The notes under the pieces are model-generated. The model was not told the DNA's origin. It did not search any database and saw only the letters and a program-made list of their open reading frames with translations. The position numbers were made by a program, and so were the translations under genes. 39,043 bases of DNA, from contig JAXHVO010000023.1 of assembly GCA_034189135.1 (NCBI GenBank), positions 1-39,043 of the forward strand. Direction: 5' to 3'. The DNA comes from Thermodesulfobacteriota bacterium. Lineage in GTDB: Bacteria; Desulfobacterota; Desulfobacteria; Desulfobacterales; JAUWMJ01. Position 1 is the first letter of the stretch, and every line of letters starts with the position of its first letter. Below are positions 7,103-16,180 of the stretch, in pieces.

Positions 7103-8689
7103 GTGAATCAGAAGTGCAGATTAATCATACCAGTGCTGATCGGGGTCTTGGCCCTATGCGGATGTGCGGAAACATATTCAACTGTAAGGATGGGAGCGTC
7201 ATCCCGGAACTCCTACCTGGGCAACCATATATTCTCCATATCGGCTGACGGATTGGAACGACGCTACGTTATTCATGTCCCGCAGGGCTATAACAGCGGC
7301 AAGAAGATGCCGGTCGTGATCATGTTCCACGGCGGGGGTGGAACCGCCAGGGCTGCAATGCGGAAGACCGGCTGGGCCGAAAAAGCGGACAAAGAAGGGT
7401 TCCTGGCCGTATTTCCCGAAGGGACTGCCCCTGACTCCGCAAGGCCGGGCCGGTTCCGGGACAATCCGCAGACATGGAATGACGGCTCTAAGCGGTTCAG
7501 TGTCGGCGCGGTTCGGCGGGACGTTGCCGATGTGGCGTTCGTTACCCAGTTGATTGACGACCTGAAGGCCCGCTTCAGCGTCGACGGACGCCGGATTTAC
7601 ACCACCGGTTTTTCCAACGGGGCTTCAATGAGCTTTCGTTTGGCACACGAACTCCCATGGGTTATCGCCGCCATAGCTCCGGTTGCCGGTGCTGATTGGA
7701 TAGATCACCAGATGTCCGCTCGTCCTGTGCCCGTTTTGTATATAACCGGTACAGCTGATCCGCTTAATCCCATCGATGGGGGTGAGGTTCGTATCGGTCT
7801 GAAGTCCCACGGCAGGAAGCCTGCGATCAATGACATGATGGCGAATTGGGTCAAACTCCACCACTGTAAGGAAGAACCACACGTTGTTTACAACAATTAC
7901 GGGTCAAGGGGCATGGCATATCGCAATCCGAATGGAACTGACGCCGTCATCCTCTACACACTTGACGGACACGGACACCACTGGCCGGGCGGGAAGTCGT
8001 TCCTTCCGGAATGGATTGCAGGAGAGAATACTTCCAAGCTAAATGCCACCGATGTTATCTGGGAGTTCTTCGAATCACACTCTCTACCTGCAGTGGATGA
8101 AACCGCCAAGAAATTAGCTGATGCACCTGAGAATTCGGGGAAAATACATAAAGTAGCTGAATATCCATCCTACTCGACTGCGTTAAAAAATTGGAAATCC
8201 ATTAATGATATCGCTGATTGGATAAGACAATATTTTTCTTATGACTTTAATCGTGCACTTGATTTATCGGAAACAAATAGAGGAGATACAAAAAAGGTGG
8301 GTGTTTATTCACCTGCAGAGCTTTATTTAAAAAAGAAAGGAGTATGCATAGATTTAGCACGATTCGGAGTCGAAACACTGCGTAAGATTTTCCCGGAATT
8401 ACATGCAAAATATATAATGATCGAATTTAAGCCGATAGTAATCAGTGGAAAAACAATAAGAAAACATTGGATTGCGTCCTATCAAAAAGAAGGGAAATAT
8501 TATTATTTTGCCGATTCTAAAAGACCTGGGTACATTTCAGGCCTGTTTAATTGTAAAGAGAAATTTATTCACCAATATGAAAGATACAGAGGACGAAAAA
8601 TCGTATCATTTAAACAGTTGGATGACTTTAAAAAGAAAAGGCGCTTAAAAAAACAGTATCATCCCCAAAAGTGCGGCACAAGAAGCTGA
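7103..8689 (+). CDS. Lipoprotein esterase fused to a transglutaminase-like domain
   Basis: A 528-residue predicted lipoprotein. The signal peptide has lipobox LCGC with C21. Residues about 40-325 are a polyhydroxybutyrate-depolymerase/feruloyl-esterase-like alpha/beta hydrolase: oxyanion region FHGGGGTA, nucleophile S171 in GFSNGAS, acid D219 in GTADPLNP, and base H293 in GHGHHWPGG. Residues about 350-520 are a transglutaminase-like cysteine fold, with C415 in KKGVCIDLARF, H455 in KHWIASY and D471 in FADSKRPG. GTG 7103 follows AAGGAG. Base composition changes sharply near 8080-8100, GC-rich over the esterase and AT-rich over the C-terminal domain, so the fusion looks recent. The esterase may cleave ester-linked substrates in the periplasm. 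Whether the fused protein folds as one enzyme is unknown. Confidence 0.8.
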   Translation: MNQKCRLIIPVLIGVLALCGCAETYSTVRMGASSRNSYLGNHIFSISADGLERRYVIHVPQGYNSGKKMPVVIMFHGGGGTARAAMRKTGWAEKADKEGFLAVFPEGTAPDSARPGRFRDNPQTWNDGSKRFSVGAVRRDVADVAFVTQLIDDLKARFSVDGRRIYTTGFSNGASMSFRLAHELPWVIAAIAPVAGADWIDHQMSARPVPVLYITGTADPLNPIDGGEVRIGLKSHGRKPAINDMMANWVKLHHCKEEPHVVYNNYGSRGMAYRNPNGTDAVILYTLDGHGHHWPGGKSFLPEWIAGENTSKLNATDVIWEFFESHSLPAVDETAKKLADAPENSGKIHKVAEYPSYSTALKNWKSINDIADWIRQYFSYDFNRALDLSETNRGDTKKVGVYSPAELYLKKKGVCIDLARFGVETLRKIFPELHAKYIMIEFKPIVISGKTIRKHWIASYQKEGKYYYFADSKRPGYISGLFNCKEKFIHQYERYRGRKIVSFKQLDDFKKKRRLKKQYHPQKCGTRS

Positions 8690-8813
8690 AAAACAATTGG
8701 GGAAATATGCAGAAGCTATATACTATCCAATCGGCCATTTGGACATCTATATTGGAGAAAACTTCGAAAATGCCGTTAGCGATCAATTGGACTTTTTAAA
8801 AAAACACATTTGA
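8673..8813 (+). pseudogene. C-terminal remnant of an alpha/beta hydrolase
   Basis: In the frame beginning GCG 8673, 46 codons run to a TGA at 8811. They read as the C-terminal end of an alpha/beta hydrolase: YYPIGHLDIYIGENFENAV, then SDQLDFLKKHI. GH followed by (F/L)D(I/L)Y is the catalytic-histidine region of several such families. No start or upstream portion is present; the piece overlaps the last codons of the fused esterase in another frame. It is a truncated relic left by rearrangement. Confidence 0.55.
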
Positions 8814-8989
8814 TTGAAGCGTTGGTGACAACTTCATTTAGTCTTATTTGAACCATGTGTTCCAACTGACAAAAAACAGCGCGTTTAACCGGCATATTTT
8901 AGCTTCGGCGTTACCGGGTGTGGTTGTTTTACCAATAGCTTTCCCTGTTTTTACCGCTGAAGCCCACGTCAGCAACCGAGAAAAGATCA

Positions 8990-9424
8990 ATGTTAAATCT
9001 GGTCAGTCAAGCCTTAACACGTATCCGTAGATTAACTGTTACTGAATGCGAGAACGCGTTCAACTGCGCGTTGCGTCGTGAAGATGTCAACCCTTACAAG
9101 TACTGGGGCACTTGTCCTGATCTTAACATCGAAACGATAGAGGTGCGCATTGGACAAACTGGCGGAATCATCGTTGTGACGTTTGAGGCCGGCGTACAGA
9201 CCACCCTGGCGGAAGAGGTCCATTCGCTCGGTGAGCCGGAAGAGTTCGATATTGTTTCCCCACCGCCACACCCTGCTCCAGCTCCCGAGTGGCAACGAAA
9301 GTGGAGCGTTGGGTATACATTATTCGGAGCCAAGATCTATTTTGGTTTGGCGGAGGTAGACGATCGTGAGTTACTGACCCACATGTCAAGACACTTCGAC
9401 CGCCATCAATGTGTTATCCAATGA
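8990..9424 (+). CDS. Hypothetical protein, 144 residues
   Basis: I do not recognise the family. The protein has a WGTCPDLNIETIEVRIG segment (39-55), a beta-rich middle (GGIIVVTFEAGV), a Pro-rich linker PPPHPAPAPEWQRKW (91-105) and a C-terminal YTLFGAKIYFGLAEVDDREL. There is no signal peptide and no membrane segment. Composition is protein-like, and GC is higher than in the flanking spacer, which favours a real gene. ATG 8990 has GAGAAAAG upstream as a weak ribosome-binding site. An attC-like site follows its stop, suggesting another cassette. Confidence 0.55.
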   Translation: MLNLVSQALTRIRRLTVTECENAFNCALRREDVNPYKYWGTCPDLNIETIEVRIGQTGGIIVVTFEAGVQTTLAEEVHSLGEPEEFDIVSPPPHPAPAPEWQRKWSVGYTLFGAKIYFGLAEVDDRELLTHMSRHFDRHQCVIQ

Positions 9425-9451
9425 CTGGATGGATTTGATGGGCAGACTAAG

Positions 9452-9506
9452 CTTAGCAGCAACAGCGCCGGGTTTACTCCTTGGCGGCTGACGCCAGTGT
9501 TCGGTC
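9452..9506 (+). mobile_element. attC-like site (degenerate)
   Basis: CAGCGCC (9463-9469) pairs with GGCGGCTG (9483-9490), leaving one extrahelical G, with loop GGGTTTACTCCTT. The right side, GCGGCTGACGCCAGTGTTCGG, shares GCGGCTGACGC with the right half of the attC-like site at 7024-7080. The left outer core (AGCAAC) and right outer core (GTTCGGT) are imperfect. It lies between the unknown 144-residue gene and the toxin-antitoxin pair. Confidence 0.4.
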
Positions 9507-9521
9507 TTGTGAAAATTGGGG

Positions 9522-9550
9522 TTGACATAATCACAATAAAGTAGTATGTT
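9522..9550 (+). promoter_or_regulatory. Strong sigma-70 promoter of the toxin-antitoxin operon
   Basis: TTGACA (9522-9527), a spacer of exactly 17 bases, and TATGTT (9545-9550). Initiation would fall at about 9556-9558, right at the antitoxin ATG (9557), so the transcript is probably leaderless or nearly so; no ribosome-binding sequence is visible. A direct repeat AGTAGTATG (9540-9548 and 9551-9559) overlaps the -10 and start and is a plausible operator for autoregulation. Confidence 0.65.
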
Positions 9551-9556
9551 AGTAGT

Positions 9557-9787
9557 ATGAAAACTAAGACATCAATCACACTTTCAGATGATTTGCTTAA
9601 AGCTATAGATCTTTATATTGGAGAGTACAAAAGTCGGTCGGAGTTTCTGGAGAGGGCGGCGCGGAAATTTATTAGTCAATTGGCTCGAAAAAAAGCAGAA
9701 CAGGCTGATCTTGAGATCATTAATCGCTGTGCAGAGTCACTCAATACTGAGGCGGAGGATGTGCTCTCTTACCAGGTGCCTCTGTGA
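9557..9787 (+). CDS. Ribbon-helix-helix antitoxin
   Basis: A 76-residue CopG/MetJ-type DNA-binding protein. [18 protein letters not shown] (3-20) forms the N-terminal beta-strand and helix [18 protein letters not shown] (27-43) is helix B, with the S-R-S-E-F-(L/I)-x-x-A signature of RHH antitoxins. The acidic C-terminal part ([20 protein letters not shown]) would bind and neutralise the toxin encoded next. It normally represses its own operon, consistent with the repeat over the promoter. It overlaps the toxin start by four bases (GTGA), implying translational coupling. Confidence 0.85.
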   Translation: MKTKTSITLSDDLLKAIDLYIGEYKSRSEFLERAARKFISQLARKKAEQADLEIINRCAESLNTEAEDVLSYQVPL

Positions 9788-10116
9788 CACGTGGCGAATT
9801 ATACAGGGTTATGCGACCCTCATCGCGTGATCCGAAAAAATACCGTGTGTTCGTAATCGTAAGTCGCCAAATCCTGATCGATTCCAGATTCTCAACAGTT
9901 ATTTGTGCTCCGATTTACACGGCCTACGAGGGACTTTCAACTCAGGTTCCTGTTGGAGTTGACGAAGGTTTGAAACATGATAGTGGAATTCACTGCGACG
10001 AGCTAATCAGTCTTCCGAAATCCATGTTGACGAACTATATTGGTAAACTCCCCCCCCATAAGCTACACATGCTTGACAAAGCATTAAAAATCGCACTGCA
10101 ACTAAACGAAGATTAA
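9784..10116 (+). CDS. PemK/MazF family toxin endoribonuclease
   Basis: A 110-residue protein starting GTG 9784 inside the antitoxin stop. [21 protein letters not shown] (2-22, the first beta-hairpin region of PemK/MazF), [18 protein letters not shown] and the [21 protein letters not shown] segment match the family. That last segment corresponds to the VxLxxxxGL...SxIxCDQI..L core of MazF-like RNases. It presumably cleaves mRNA when the labile antitoxin is lost. The length is normal and no residue loss is obvious. TA pairs are common stabilisers of integron cassette arrays, which fits the flanking attC-like sites. Confidence 0.88.
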   Translation: MTRGELYRVMRPSSRDPKKYRVFVIVSRQILIDSRFSTVICAPIYTAYEGLSTQVPVGVDEGLKHDSGIHCDELISLPKSMLTNYIGKLPPHKLHMLDKALKIALQLNED

Positions 10117-10424
10117 ACAGCCTGCAGCTCATATGAGGGGGAGAGGAAACAAAGATTCCAGGGGCCAGGGGTTCAATGGGTTGTTTTCTTAAGATTTTAT
10201 CAGCTATTCTAGCATTCGTTCGATTTTAGTTATGTCTTTATTCAGTGTGTCAACCTTATTTTGGCGAATGCTTTTCCCGGTAAAATAAGTCGTTTTTTCT
10301 TTACTTGATCGTCTAATATTGATATAGATCATAAGGTTAACAGGTATCTTGCTTCCCTGGGATTTTTGCTGGAAGCGATTAGATTGGCGCTTTACGCCAC
10401 ATAACCATACGGGAGAAAAAAGAG
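10117..10424. other. Intergenic region, possible very small minus-strand ORF
   Basis: Mostly AT-rich sequence. On the minus strand an ORF of 42 codons runs from ATG at 10332 to TAG at 10204, ending NKDITKIERMLE; it lacks a ribosome-binding site and may be a remnant. GGGGGAGAGG at 10137-10146 resembles a ribosome-binding site but no gene follows it. Confidence 0.3.
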
Positions 10425-10580
10425 ATGAACGTGAGCAGAAAATTAGGTATTGTGGTTTTTTGTATGGTACCGGCCATTATTGGCGGTGGCATTATTTATG
10501 CTATTTTTCACAGCTATATGCCGGTTGTCATTTATGAAATACTTCTTTTATTTACGGCCGGCGCATTTGTCAGCAGATAA
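10425..10580 (+). CDS. Small two-helix membrane protein, 51 residues
   Basis: ATG 10425 is preceded by GGGAGAAAAAAGAG, a good ribosome-binding context. The 51-residue product has a basic N-terminus (MNVSRK) followed by two hydrophobic stretches. LGIVVFCMVPAIIGGGIIYA spans residues 7-26, and MPVVIYEILLLFTAGAFV follows after the short polar turn FHSY. The length, Lys/Arg placement and start context look like a real small membrane protein. No family is recognised. It sits between the toxin-antitoxin pair and the AI-2E transporter; a hairpin lies downstream. Confidence 0.5.
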   Translation: MNVSRKLGIVVFCMVPAIIGGGIIYAIFHSYMPVVIYEILLLFTAGAFVSR

Positions 10581-10697
10581 AAAGCTGATCGTTCAACTTT
10601 GTATGACACCTTTCTTCACTATTGCCTCAGTAAACTGTTTCATATAACTGCTGATGGTATATCATGGCTTTTTTTAATATTCCCTTAACATTACCAT

Positions 10698-10733
10698 GAG
10701 ACCTTGGAAAAATTAACATTTTCCCAAGGTCTC
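10698..10733. terminator. Hairpin with 10-bp perfect stem, possible terminator or attenuator
   Basis: GAGACCTTGG (10698-10707) pairs perfectly with CCAAGGTCTC (10724-10733), and AAAA/TTTT inside can extend it. No T-run follows on either strand, so intrinsic termination is doubtful. It sits 40 bases upstream of the AI-2E transporter start and could be an RNA element in that leader. Confidence 0.35.
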
Positions 10734-10771
10734 AACTTGCAAAACCCGGGCACTAAAAAGCTGGAGGCAAC

Positions 10772-11848
10772 ATGGGTGAAAAATCTCACCATGACATGAT
10801 TCTGTGGGTTTTTTTGATATATTTTTTTATTTCCATATTTTTTCTCGGCTGGCTTTTATGGCCCTTTGTATCGACCATCATACTGGCTGCGGTGGTAACA
10901 GGAATTTTTAGTCCGGTTTACAACTATTTTTGCAAGAAATTAAGAGCGTCACTGGCTTCACTGGTCACATGCCTGGTTATATTTTTTATTATTTTTGTCC
11001 CCATTGTATTTTTTGTAGGGATATTATCCAAAGAAGCCTATGATGTATATCTTATGGCAAAAGGGGCGGTTTTAAGTGATAATATCCGAAATCTTATTGA
11101 GGGGAGCAAAGCCATAGATAAGGCAAACCTGATCCTGGCAAATTTTAATATTGTAATCACCGGTGAAGATCTCAACAAGGCCATTTCCGAGGTTGGGAGA
11201 GTGGTCGGCCTTTTTCTGTATGACCAGGCAAGGGCAATTACCTCGAATGTGCTTAAATTCTTAGTCAATTCTTTTTTCATGTTGCTTATTATTTATTATT
11301 TATTAATAGACAAACAGCGACTGCACGCATTTATCCTCAATATTTCGCCGCTGCCTGATGATCAGGATGACAAACTGTTTCGAAAATTTAAAGATATGGC
11401 CGGTGCGGTTCTTATAGGGAACGGACTGGGCGGATTGATACAGGGAATTTTGGGGGGCATTGTGTTTGCCGTTTTTGGTTTAAAATCTCCCTTTTTCTGG
11501 GGAGTCATTATGGGATTGGTGGCCTTCCTTCCCATTGTAGGCATCGGCATTATATTTATTCCCGTTGCGCTTTACCTTTTCCTGGTGGGACGGATCGCTT
11601 CAGGCATCTTTTTTATTATATTTTACATTATTTTGTCAGGAGGAATAGAATACATCTTTAAGCCGAAACTGGTGGGACAACGTGTTCAAATGCATACGCT
11701 GTTGGTATTTCTTTCCATTATTGGCGGTTTGAAACTTTTCGGGATACTGGGTATAATATACGGCCCTCTTATTATAACGGCTTTCTTAACATTAACAGAT
11801 ATTTATAAAACAAGTTACCAAAAACTTGTGGAGTCAGCAGAAAAATGA
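10772..11848 (+). CDS. AI-2E family transporter (PerM-like membrane protein)
   Basis: A 358-residue polytopic inner-membrane protein. It has an N-terminal pair of membrane helices (about 8-45), a third near 60-85, a soluble helical stretch (about 90-150), a helix near 155-175, and a C-terminal cluster from about 205 to 340. The family signature is in [20 protein letters not shown] and the loop with [18 protein letters not shown] (the P-x-x-G region). [21 protein letters not shown] is the conserved N/K-P-x-x-x-G segment near the C-terminus. Members include autoinducer-2 exporter TqsA and sodium/proton-linked transporters; the substrate here is unknown. GGAGG precedes ATG 10772. Its stop overlaps the gyrA start by four bases. 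Confidence 0.85.
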   Translation: MGEKSHHDMILWVFLIYFFISIFFLGWLLWPFVSTIILAAVVTGIFSPVYNYFCKKLRASLASLVTCLVIFFIIFVPIVFFVGILSKEAYDVYLMAKGAVLSDNIRNLIEGSKAIDKANLILANFNIVITGEDLNKAISEVGRVVGLFLYDQARAITSNVLKFLVNSFFMLLIIYYLLIDKQRLHAFILNISPLPDDQDDKLFRKFKDMAGAVLIGNGLGGLIQGILGGIVFAVFGLKSPFFWGVIMGLVAFLPIVGIGIIFIPVALYLFLVGRIASGIFFIIFYIILSGGIEYIFKPKLVGQRVQMHTLLVFLSIIGGLKLFGILGIIYGPLIITAFLTLTDIYKTSYQKLVESAEK

Positions 11849-14274
11849 TCGTAACAGATAATTTATCAGAGGTAAGCATCGAAAGTGAGATGAAAAAATC
11901 TTACCTCGATTATGCAATGAGTGTCATTATCGGCAGAGCATTGCCGGATGTACGTGACGGTTTGAAACCGGTCCACCGGCGAATCTTATTTGCCATGCAT
12001 GAGTTGAAAAACGACTGGAATAAACCTTACAAAAAGTCAGCACGAATTGTCGGTGATGTCATCGGTAAGTATCACCCCCATGGCGACACTGCGGTTTATG
12101 ATACAATTGTCCGGATGGCCCAGGATTTTTCCTTAAGGTATCCCATGGTAAACGGTCAGGGCAATTTCGGTTCGGTGGACGGCGATCCACCGGCGGCCAT
12201 GCGATATACGGAAGTAAGACTGACACGTCTTGCACATGAGATGCTGGAAGATCTCGAAAAGGAAACCGTCGATTTTACGCCTAATTATGATGAATCTTTA
12301 ACAGAACCATCTTTACTGCCGGCGAAATTTCCTTCTCTTTTGGTCAATGGGTCTTCAGGTATTGCTGTGGGTATGGCCACCAATATTCCGCCACACAATC
12401 TTTCAGAGATCATTGATGCCATCAAAGCAATCATAGACAATCCCAAAATATCCTTTGAGGAACTCCTGACTTTGGTTCCAGGTCCTGACTTTCCTACCGG
12501 AGGAATTATATACGGTACCAAAGGCATTTATGACGCATATAAAACCGGTCGGGGAATCATCCGTATGCGGGCCCGGGTGATGGTGGAAAAGGATAAACGA
12601 ACCCAAAGGGAAACCATACTCATTACCCAGCTGCCATACCAGGTTAATAAGGCAAAGCTTATTGAAATTATTGCGGGTCTGATAAGAAATAAGCAGATTG
12701 AAGGCGTGAGATATGTAAGGGATGAATCCGACCGGGATGGCATGCGGATTGCCCTGGGCCTTAAAAAGGGTCAGATTCCCGGCGTAATCATTAACCAGCT
12801 TTATAAACATACCAGGATGGAGAGCAGCTTTGGGGTTATTCTGCTTGCCCTGGTGAACAATCGCCCTGAGATTCTGACTTTAAAGGACATACTTCAGCAT
12901 TTTATCATACACCGCAAGGAGATCATTACCCGCAGGACAAAGTTCGAACTGAAAAAAGCACAGGACCGCGCCCATATCCTTGAAGGACTGAAGATCGCCC
13001 TTGATCATCTTGACGAGGTGGTTTCCCTTATCAGAAAATCTAAATCACCAGAGGATGCAAGAATCCAGCTGATTGAAAGGTTCAGTCTCACCAAGATACA
13101 GGCTCAAGCGATACTCGATATGCGCCTCCAGAGGCTTACAGGGCTTGAACGGGAAAAAATACTTAAAGAATATAAAAACATTTTGAAAAATATTGCGCGG
13201 TATAAAGAGATACTTTCTGATGAACATTTTGTGCTGGAAATTATAAAAGATGAACTCACTCAGATTAAGGAAGAATTCGGAGATCAGCGTTTAAGTGAGA
13301 TCGTTGAAGCAACCACTGAAATAAGTATAGAAGATATGATTGTGGAAGAAGACATGGTGGTTACCATTTCCCGGAAAGGCTATATCAAGAGGAACCCGAT
13401 TACCCTTTACCGTAACCAGCAGCGCGGTGGAAAAGGGAAAACCGCTATGGGGACAAAAGATGAAGATTTTGTTGAGCATCTTTTTGTCGCTTCTACCCAC
13501 CATACGTTTCTTTTTTTCACCAACCAGGGCAGGGTTTACTGGTGTAAGGTATATGATATTCCTCAGGCCGGTCGAATGAGTCTTGGTAAAGCGATTATCA
13601 ATCTGCTGAATTTGGTAAAAGATGAAAAACTTACCGCAGTACTTGCTGTACCCACATTTGAACCCGGGTATCATATCTTTATGGCAACCAAAAAGGGTGT
13701 GGTCAAGAAAACAGATCTGATGTCATACAGCAGACCAAGGGCAGGGGGCATTATCGCTTTGAATTTGGATGAGGGTGATGAGCTGATTGCGGCCAGAATC
13801 ACCGACGGAACCATGAATATCTTTTTAGGTTCAGCCAGGGGAAAAGCGATACGATTTCACGAATCCGATATCAGGCCATCCGGCCGTATTGCCAGAGGGG
13901 TACGCGGAATGCGCCTTGACGAAGGGGATCAGATTATCGGTATGGAGGTGTTAAGCCACGGGCAGACATTATTTGCCATCACCGAAAATGGATTTGGCAA
14001 AAGAACTTCGATTGACGAATACCCAGTCCAAAAACGTGGCGGCAAGGGTGTCATTTCCATCAAGACAACGGAACGCAACGGGCTGGTCCTTTCCATACTG
14101 CTGGTAGAAGATGATGATGATGTTATGCTTATCACCGATATCGGGAAGATTATACGCATGGCTGTCAGTGGCATTTCAGTTATCAGCCGCAATACCCAGG
14201 GAGTGAAACTGATGGGGATGGAGACTGAAGAAAAAGTGACAGGTGCGGCAAGGCTGGCGGAAAAAGAAACATAA
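11845..14274 (+). CDS. gyrA: DNA gyrase subunit A
   Basis: An 809-residue type II topoisomerase subunit that breaks and rejoins DNA and, with GyrB, introduces negative supercoils. The catalytic Tyr is Y121 in [10 protein letters not shown]. The quinolone-determining region reads [10 protein letters not shown], with Thr at the position equivalent to E. coli Ser83. The GyrA-box QRGGKGK at 526-532, needed for DNA wrapping, together with further beta-pinwheel repeats (KRGGKG near 730), separates it from ParC. There is no acidic C-terminal tail. It starts ATG 11845 within the stop of the transporter gene (ATGA), so translation is probably coupled. GyrB is not in the window. Confidence 0.97.
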   Translation: MIVTDNLSEVSIESEMKKSYLDYAMSVIIGRALPDVRDGLKPVHRRILFAMHELKNDWNKPYKKSARIVGDVIGKYHPHGDTAVYDTIVRMAQDFSLRYPMVNGQGNFGSVDGDPPAAMRYTEVRLTRLAHEMLEDLEKETVDFTPNYDESLTEPSLLPAKFPSLLVNGSSGIAVGMATNIPPHNLSEIIDAIKAIIDNPKISFEELLTLVPGPDFPTGGIIYGTKGIYDAYKTGRGIIRMRARVMVEKDKRTQRETILITQLPYQVNKAKLIEIIAGLIRNKQIEGVRYVRDESDRDGMRIALGLKKGQIPGVIINQLYKHTRMESSFGVILLALVNNRPEILTLKDILQHFIIHRKEIITRRTKFELKKAQDRAHILEGLKIALDHLDEVVSLIRKSKSPEDARIQLIERFSLTKIQAQAILDMRLQRLTGLEREKILKEYKNILKNIARYKEILSDEHFVLEIIKDELTQIKEEFGDQRLSEIVEATTEISIEDMIVEEDMVVTISRKGYIKRNPITLYRNQQRGGKGKTAMGTKDEDFVEHLFVASTHHTFLFFTNQGRVYWCKVYDIPQAGRMSLGKAIINLLNLVKDEKLTAVLAVPTFEPGYHIFMATKKGVVKKTDLMSYSRPRAGGIIALNLDEGDELIAARITDGTMNIFLGSARGKAIRFHESDIRPSGRIARGVRGMRLDEGDQIIGMEVLSHGQTLFAITENGFGKRTSIDEYPVQKRGGKGVISIKTTERNGLVLSILLVEDDDDVMLITDIGKIIRMAVSGISVISRNTQGVKLMGMETEEKVTGAARLAEKET

Positions 14275-14311
14275 AGATGGATGACCAGAATACAGCTTGG
14301 GGTTATTTTCA

Positions 14312-15346
14312 TTGAAAACAAACGCAGATATCAATAAAGTAAAAATAGGTGTCGTGGGAGCAGGCAGCTGGGGGACCGCTCTTGCTGATCTCCTTGGTTC
14401 AAAGGGTTTTAAAGTAGACTTCTGGGCTTATGAAAAAGAGGTCAAGGAGCAGATTTTAACCCAGAGGGAAAATAAAGTTTTTCTGCCGGGTTTTTCTCTT
14501 TCACCCAATTTATTTCCTTCTAACGATCTTTTCAAAGTTGTTTCGGGAAAAGAACTGGTTTTAATTGTGGTTCCTTCCCATGTGATGCGTGAAACAACGC
14601 GGCAATTGGCGGATCATGTTTCAAAGGATACCATCATTGTCTCTGCTTCCAAAGGGATTGAGAACCAGTCACATCTAACCATGACCGGTGTTCTTAAAGA
14701 AACGCTCCCGGAAATATCGGAGGACCTTTTTGCAGTACTTTCGGGTCCCAGTTTTGCAAAAGAGGTTGTAAATAAAGTTCCCACTGTAGTCACTGTGGCA
14801 TCAAACCGAACGGAAACGGCCGGATTGGTGCAACATGTTTTTGCCACACCGTTTTTCAGGGTTTATACAAGTGATGACATGATTGGGGTTGAACTGGGTG
14901 GTTCCGTTAAAAATGTGATTGCCATAGCCGCAGGGATTGTCGATGGGCTTGGACTTGGGTTGAATACAAGAGCGGCCCTGATTACCAGAGGACTGACTGA
15001 AATCCGCCGTTTGGGGCTGGAGATGGGTGCAAACCCGCGGACTTTTACCGGACTGGCAGGCGTTGGCGATCTTATTTTGACATGCACTGGCGGGCTTAGC
15101 AGAAATCATACTGTGGGGAAAAAAATTGGAGAAGGGATGAAATTAAAAGAAATTTTATCTGAAATGAATATGGTGGCAGAAGGTGTGAAGACATCGAAGT
15201 CAGTGTACAACCTGTCTCGCAAACTTGATGTGGAAATGCCTATCTCCCATGAGATGTATCATATTCTTTACGATGATCTTTCTCCCAAAGAGGCCCTTCA
15301 CCGATTGATGACCCGTGGCCTAAAAAACGAGTTAGATGAGCTTTAG
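14312..15346 (+). CDS. gpsA: Glycerol-3-phosphate dehydrogenase [NAD(P)+]
   Basis: Reduces dihydroxyacetone phosphate to sn-glycerol-3-phosphate for phospholipid synthesis. It has an N-terminal Rossmann motif GVVGAGSWGTALA, then VPSHVMRETTRQL, the SASKGIE and LSGPSFAKEV segments, and GGSVKNVIAIAAG holding the catalytic Lys (codon at 14909). GLAGVGDLILTC, SRNHTVGKKIGEG and MVAEGVKTS complete the family order. No ATG is available: TTG 14312 is chosen because GGGG lies about 10 bases upstream; TTG 14297 would add five residues. The length (344-349) is typical. It follows gyrA by about 40 bases in the same orientation. Confidence 0.95.
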   Translation: MKTNADINKVKIGVVGAGSWGTALADLLGSKGFKVDFWAYEKEVKEQILTQRENKVFLPGFSLSPNLFPSNDLFKVVSGKELVLIVVPSHVMRETTRQLADHVSKDTIIVSASKGIENQSHLTMTGVLKETLPEISEDLFAVLSGPSFAKEVVNKVPTVVTVASNRTETAGLVQHVFATPFFRVYTSDDMIGVELGGSVKNVIAIAAGIVDGLGLGLNTRAALITRGLTEIRRLGLEMGANPRTFTGLAGVGDLILTCTGGLSRNHTVGKKIGEGMKLKEILSEMNMVAEGVKTSKSVYNLSRKLDVEMPISHEMYHILYDDLSPKEALHRLMTRGLKNELDEL

Positions 15347-15360
15347 CTGACAGATAAAAG

Positions 15361-16092
15361 GTGAAAAGTGAATCAATGACCATGCCGGGAGTCCATAAAG
15401 GAGAAGGACACAGGGAGCGGCTTCGCCAAAAATTTCTTAATTCAGGTTTATCGGGATTCCATGACTACGAGGTCATTGAACTGCTCCTGACACTTGGTAC
15501 GCCCAGAAAAGACTGCAAGAATGCGGCAAAGTCGGCACTAAAAAGATTTAAAACCCTTCAGGGCGTGCTTGAAGCACCTGCCGAAAAGCTTTGCGAAGTT
15601 GATGGTATCGGACCGAAGAACCTTTTTGGCATCAAGCTGATACAAGCGGTGGCAGGCCGGTATCTTAAAAAGCGGCTGCTTGAAAAAGATAGTGTCAGCA
15701 ATTCAAAAGAATTGTTTGATTACCTGTACTACAGCATGAGGGATAAAAACCGGGAGTGTTTCAGGGTGATTTACCTGGATGCGAAGAACAGGGTGATTGA
15801 GTCCGAGACACTGTTTAAAGGGACCTTAACCGCCAGCAGTGTTTATCCCAGAGAAGTTGTAGCCGCTGCCATGAACCACCATGCGGCTGCACTGATTTTT
15901 GCCCATAACCATCCTTCAGGTGATCCCAACCCATCGAGAGAAGACATATCTTTGACACGCCAACTTATTTTTGCCTGCCGGGTGATGGGAATAACTGTAC
16001 ATGAGCATCTGGTCATTGGCGATAACCGATATTTCAGTTTTGCCGATCAAGGCTATATTGCCCGCATGAATAGAGAATATGAGGCGCAATAA
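15361..16092 (+). CDS. radC: RadC family JAMM-domain protein
   Basis: A 243-residue RadC (YicR/DUF2466) protein. Residues 1-100 form a UPF0758 helical domain containing helix-hairpin-helix-like ALKRFKTLQGVL and CEVDGIGPKNLFGIK. The C-terminal JAMM/MPN+ metal-binding core is HNHPSGDPNPSRED, with H182 and H184, the Asp/Ser positions following, and an upstream Glu in REVVAAAM. Despite the name, a direct role in DNA repair is doubtful. The start may be GTG 15361 or ATG 15376; neither has a strong ribosome-binding site. It is 14 bases downstream of gpsA. Confidence 0.92.
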   Translation: MKSESMTMPGVHKGEGHRERLRQKFLNSGLSGFHDYEVIELLLTLGTPRKDCKNAAKSALKRFKTLQGVLEAPAEKLCEVDGIGPKNLFGIKLIQAVAGRYLKKRLLEKDSVSNSKELFDYLYYSMRDKNRECFRVIYLDAKNRVIESETLFKGTLTASSVYPREVVAAAMNHHAAALIFAHNHPSGDPNPSREDISLTRQLIFACRVMGITVHEHLVIGDNRYFSFADQGYIARMNREYEAQ

Positions 16093-16180
16093 AAAAAACT
16101 GCGGAAAGACACGGCATATCGCTGAAAATTTACTTCAGGATAATTTAATAAAAAATCCATGGTAAACTAACAAGTTAAAA

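Noticed and set aside
8848-9030. 60-codon frame with a signal-peptide-like hydrophobic stretch
   Set aside because: TTG start without ribosome-binding site, overlaps the better-supported 144-residue gene, and has no recognisable ending domain.
10349-10647. Two overlapping plus-strand frames around the small membrane protein
   Set aside because: The 51-codon frame from ATG 10425 has a real ribosome-binding site and membrane-protein composition; the other two frames lack both.
11845-14274. gyrA could be parC
   Set aside because: The QRGGKGK GyrA-box and multiple pinwheel repeats identify GyrA; ParC lacks an intact box.
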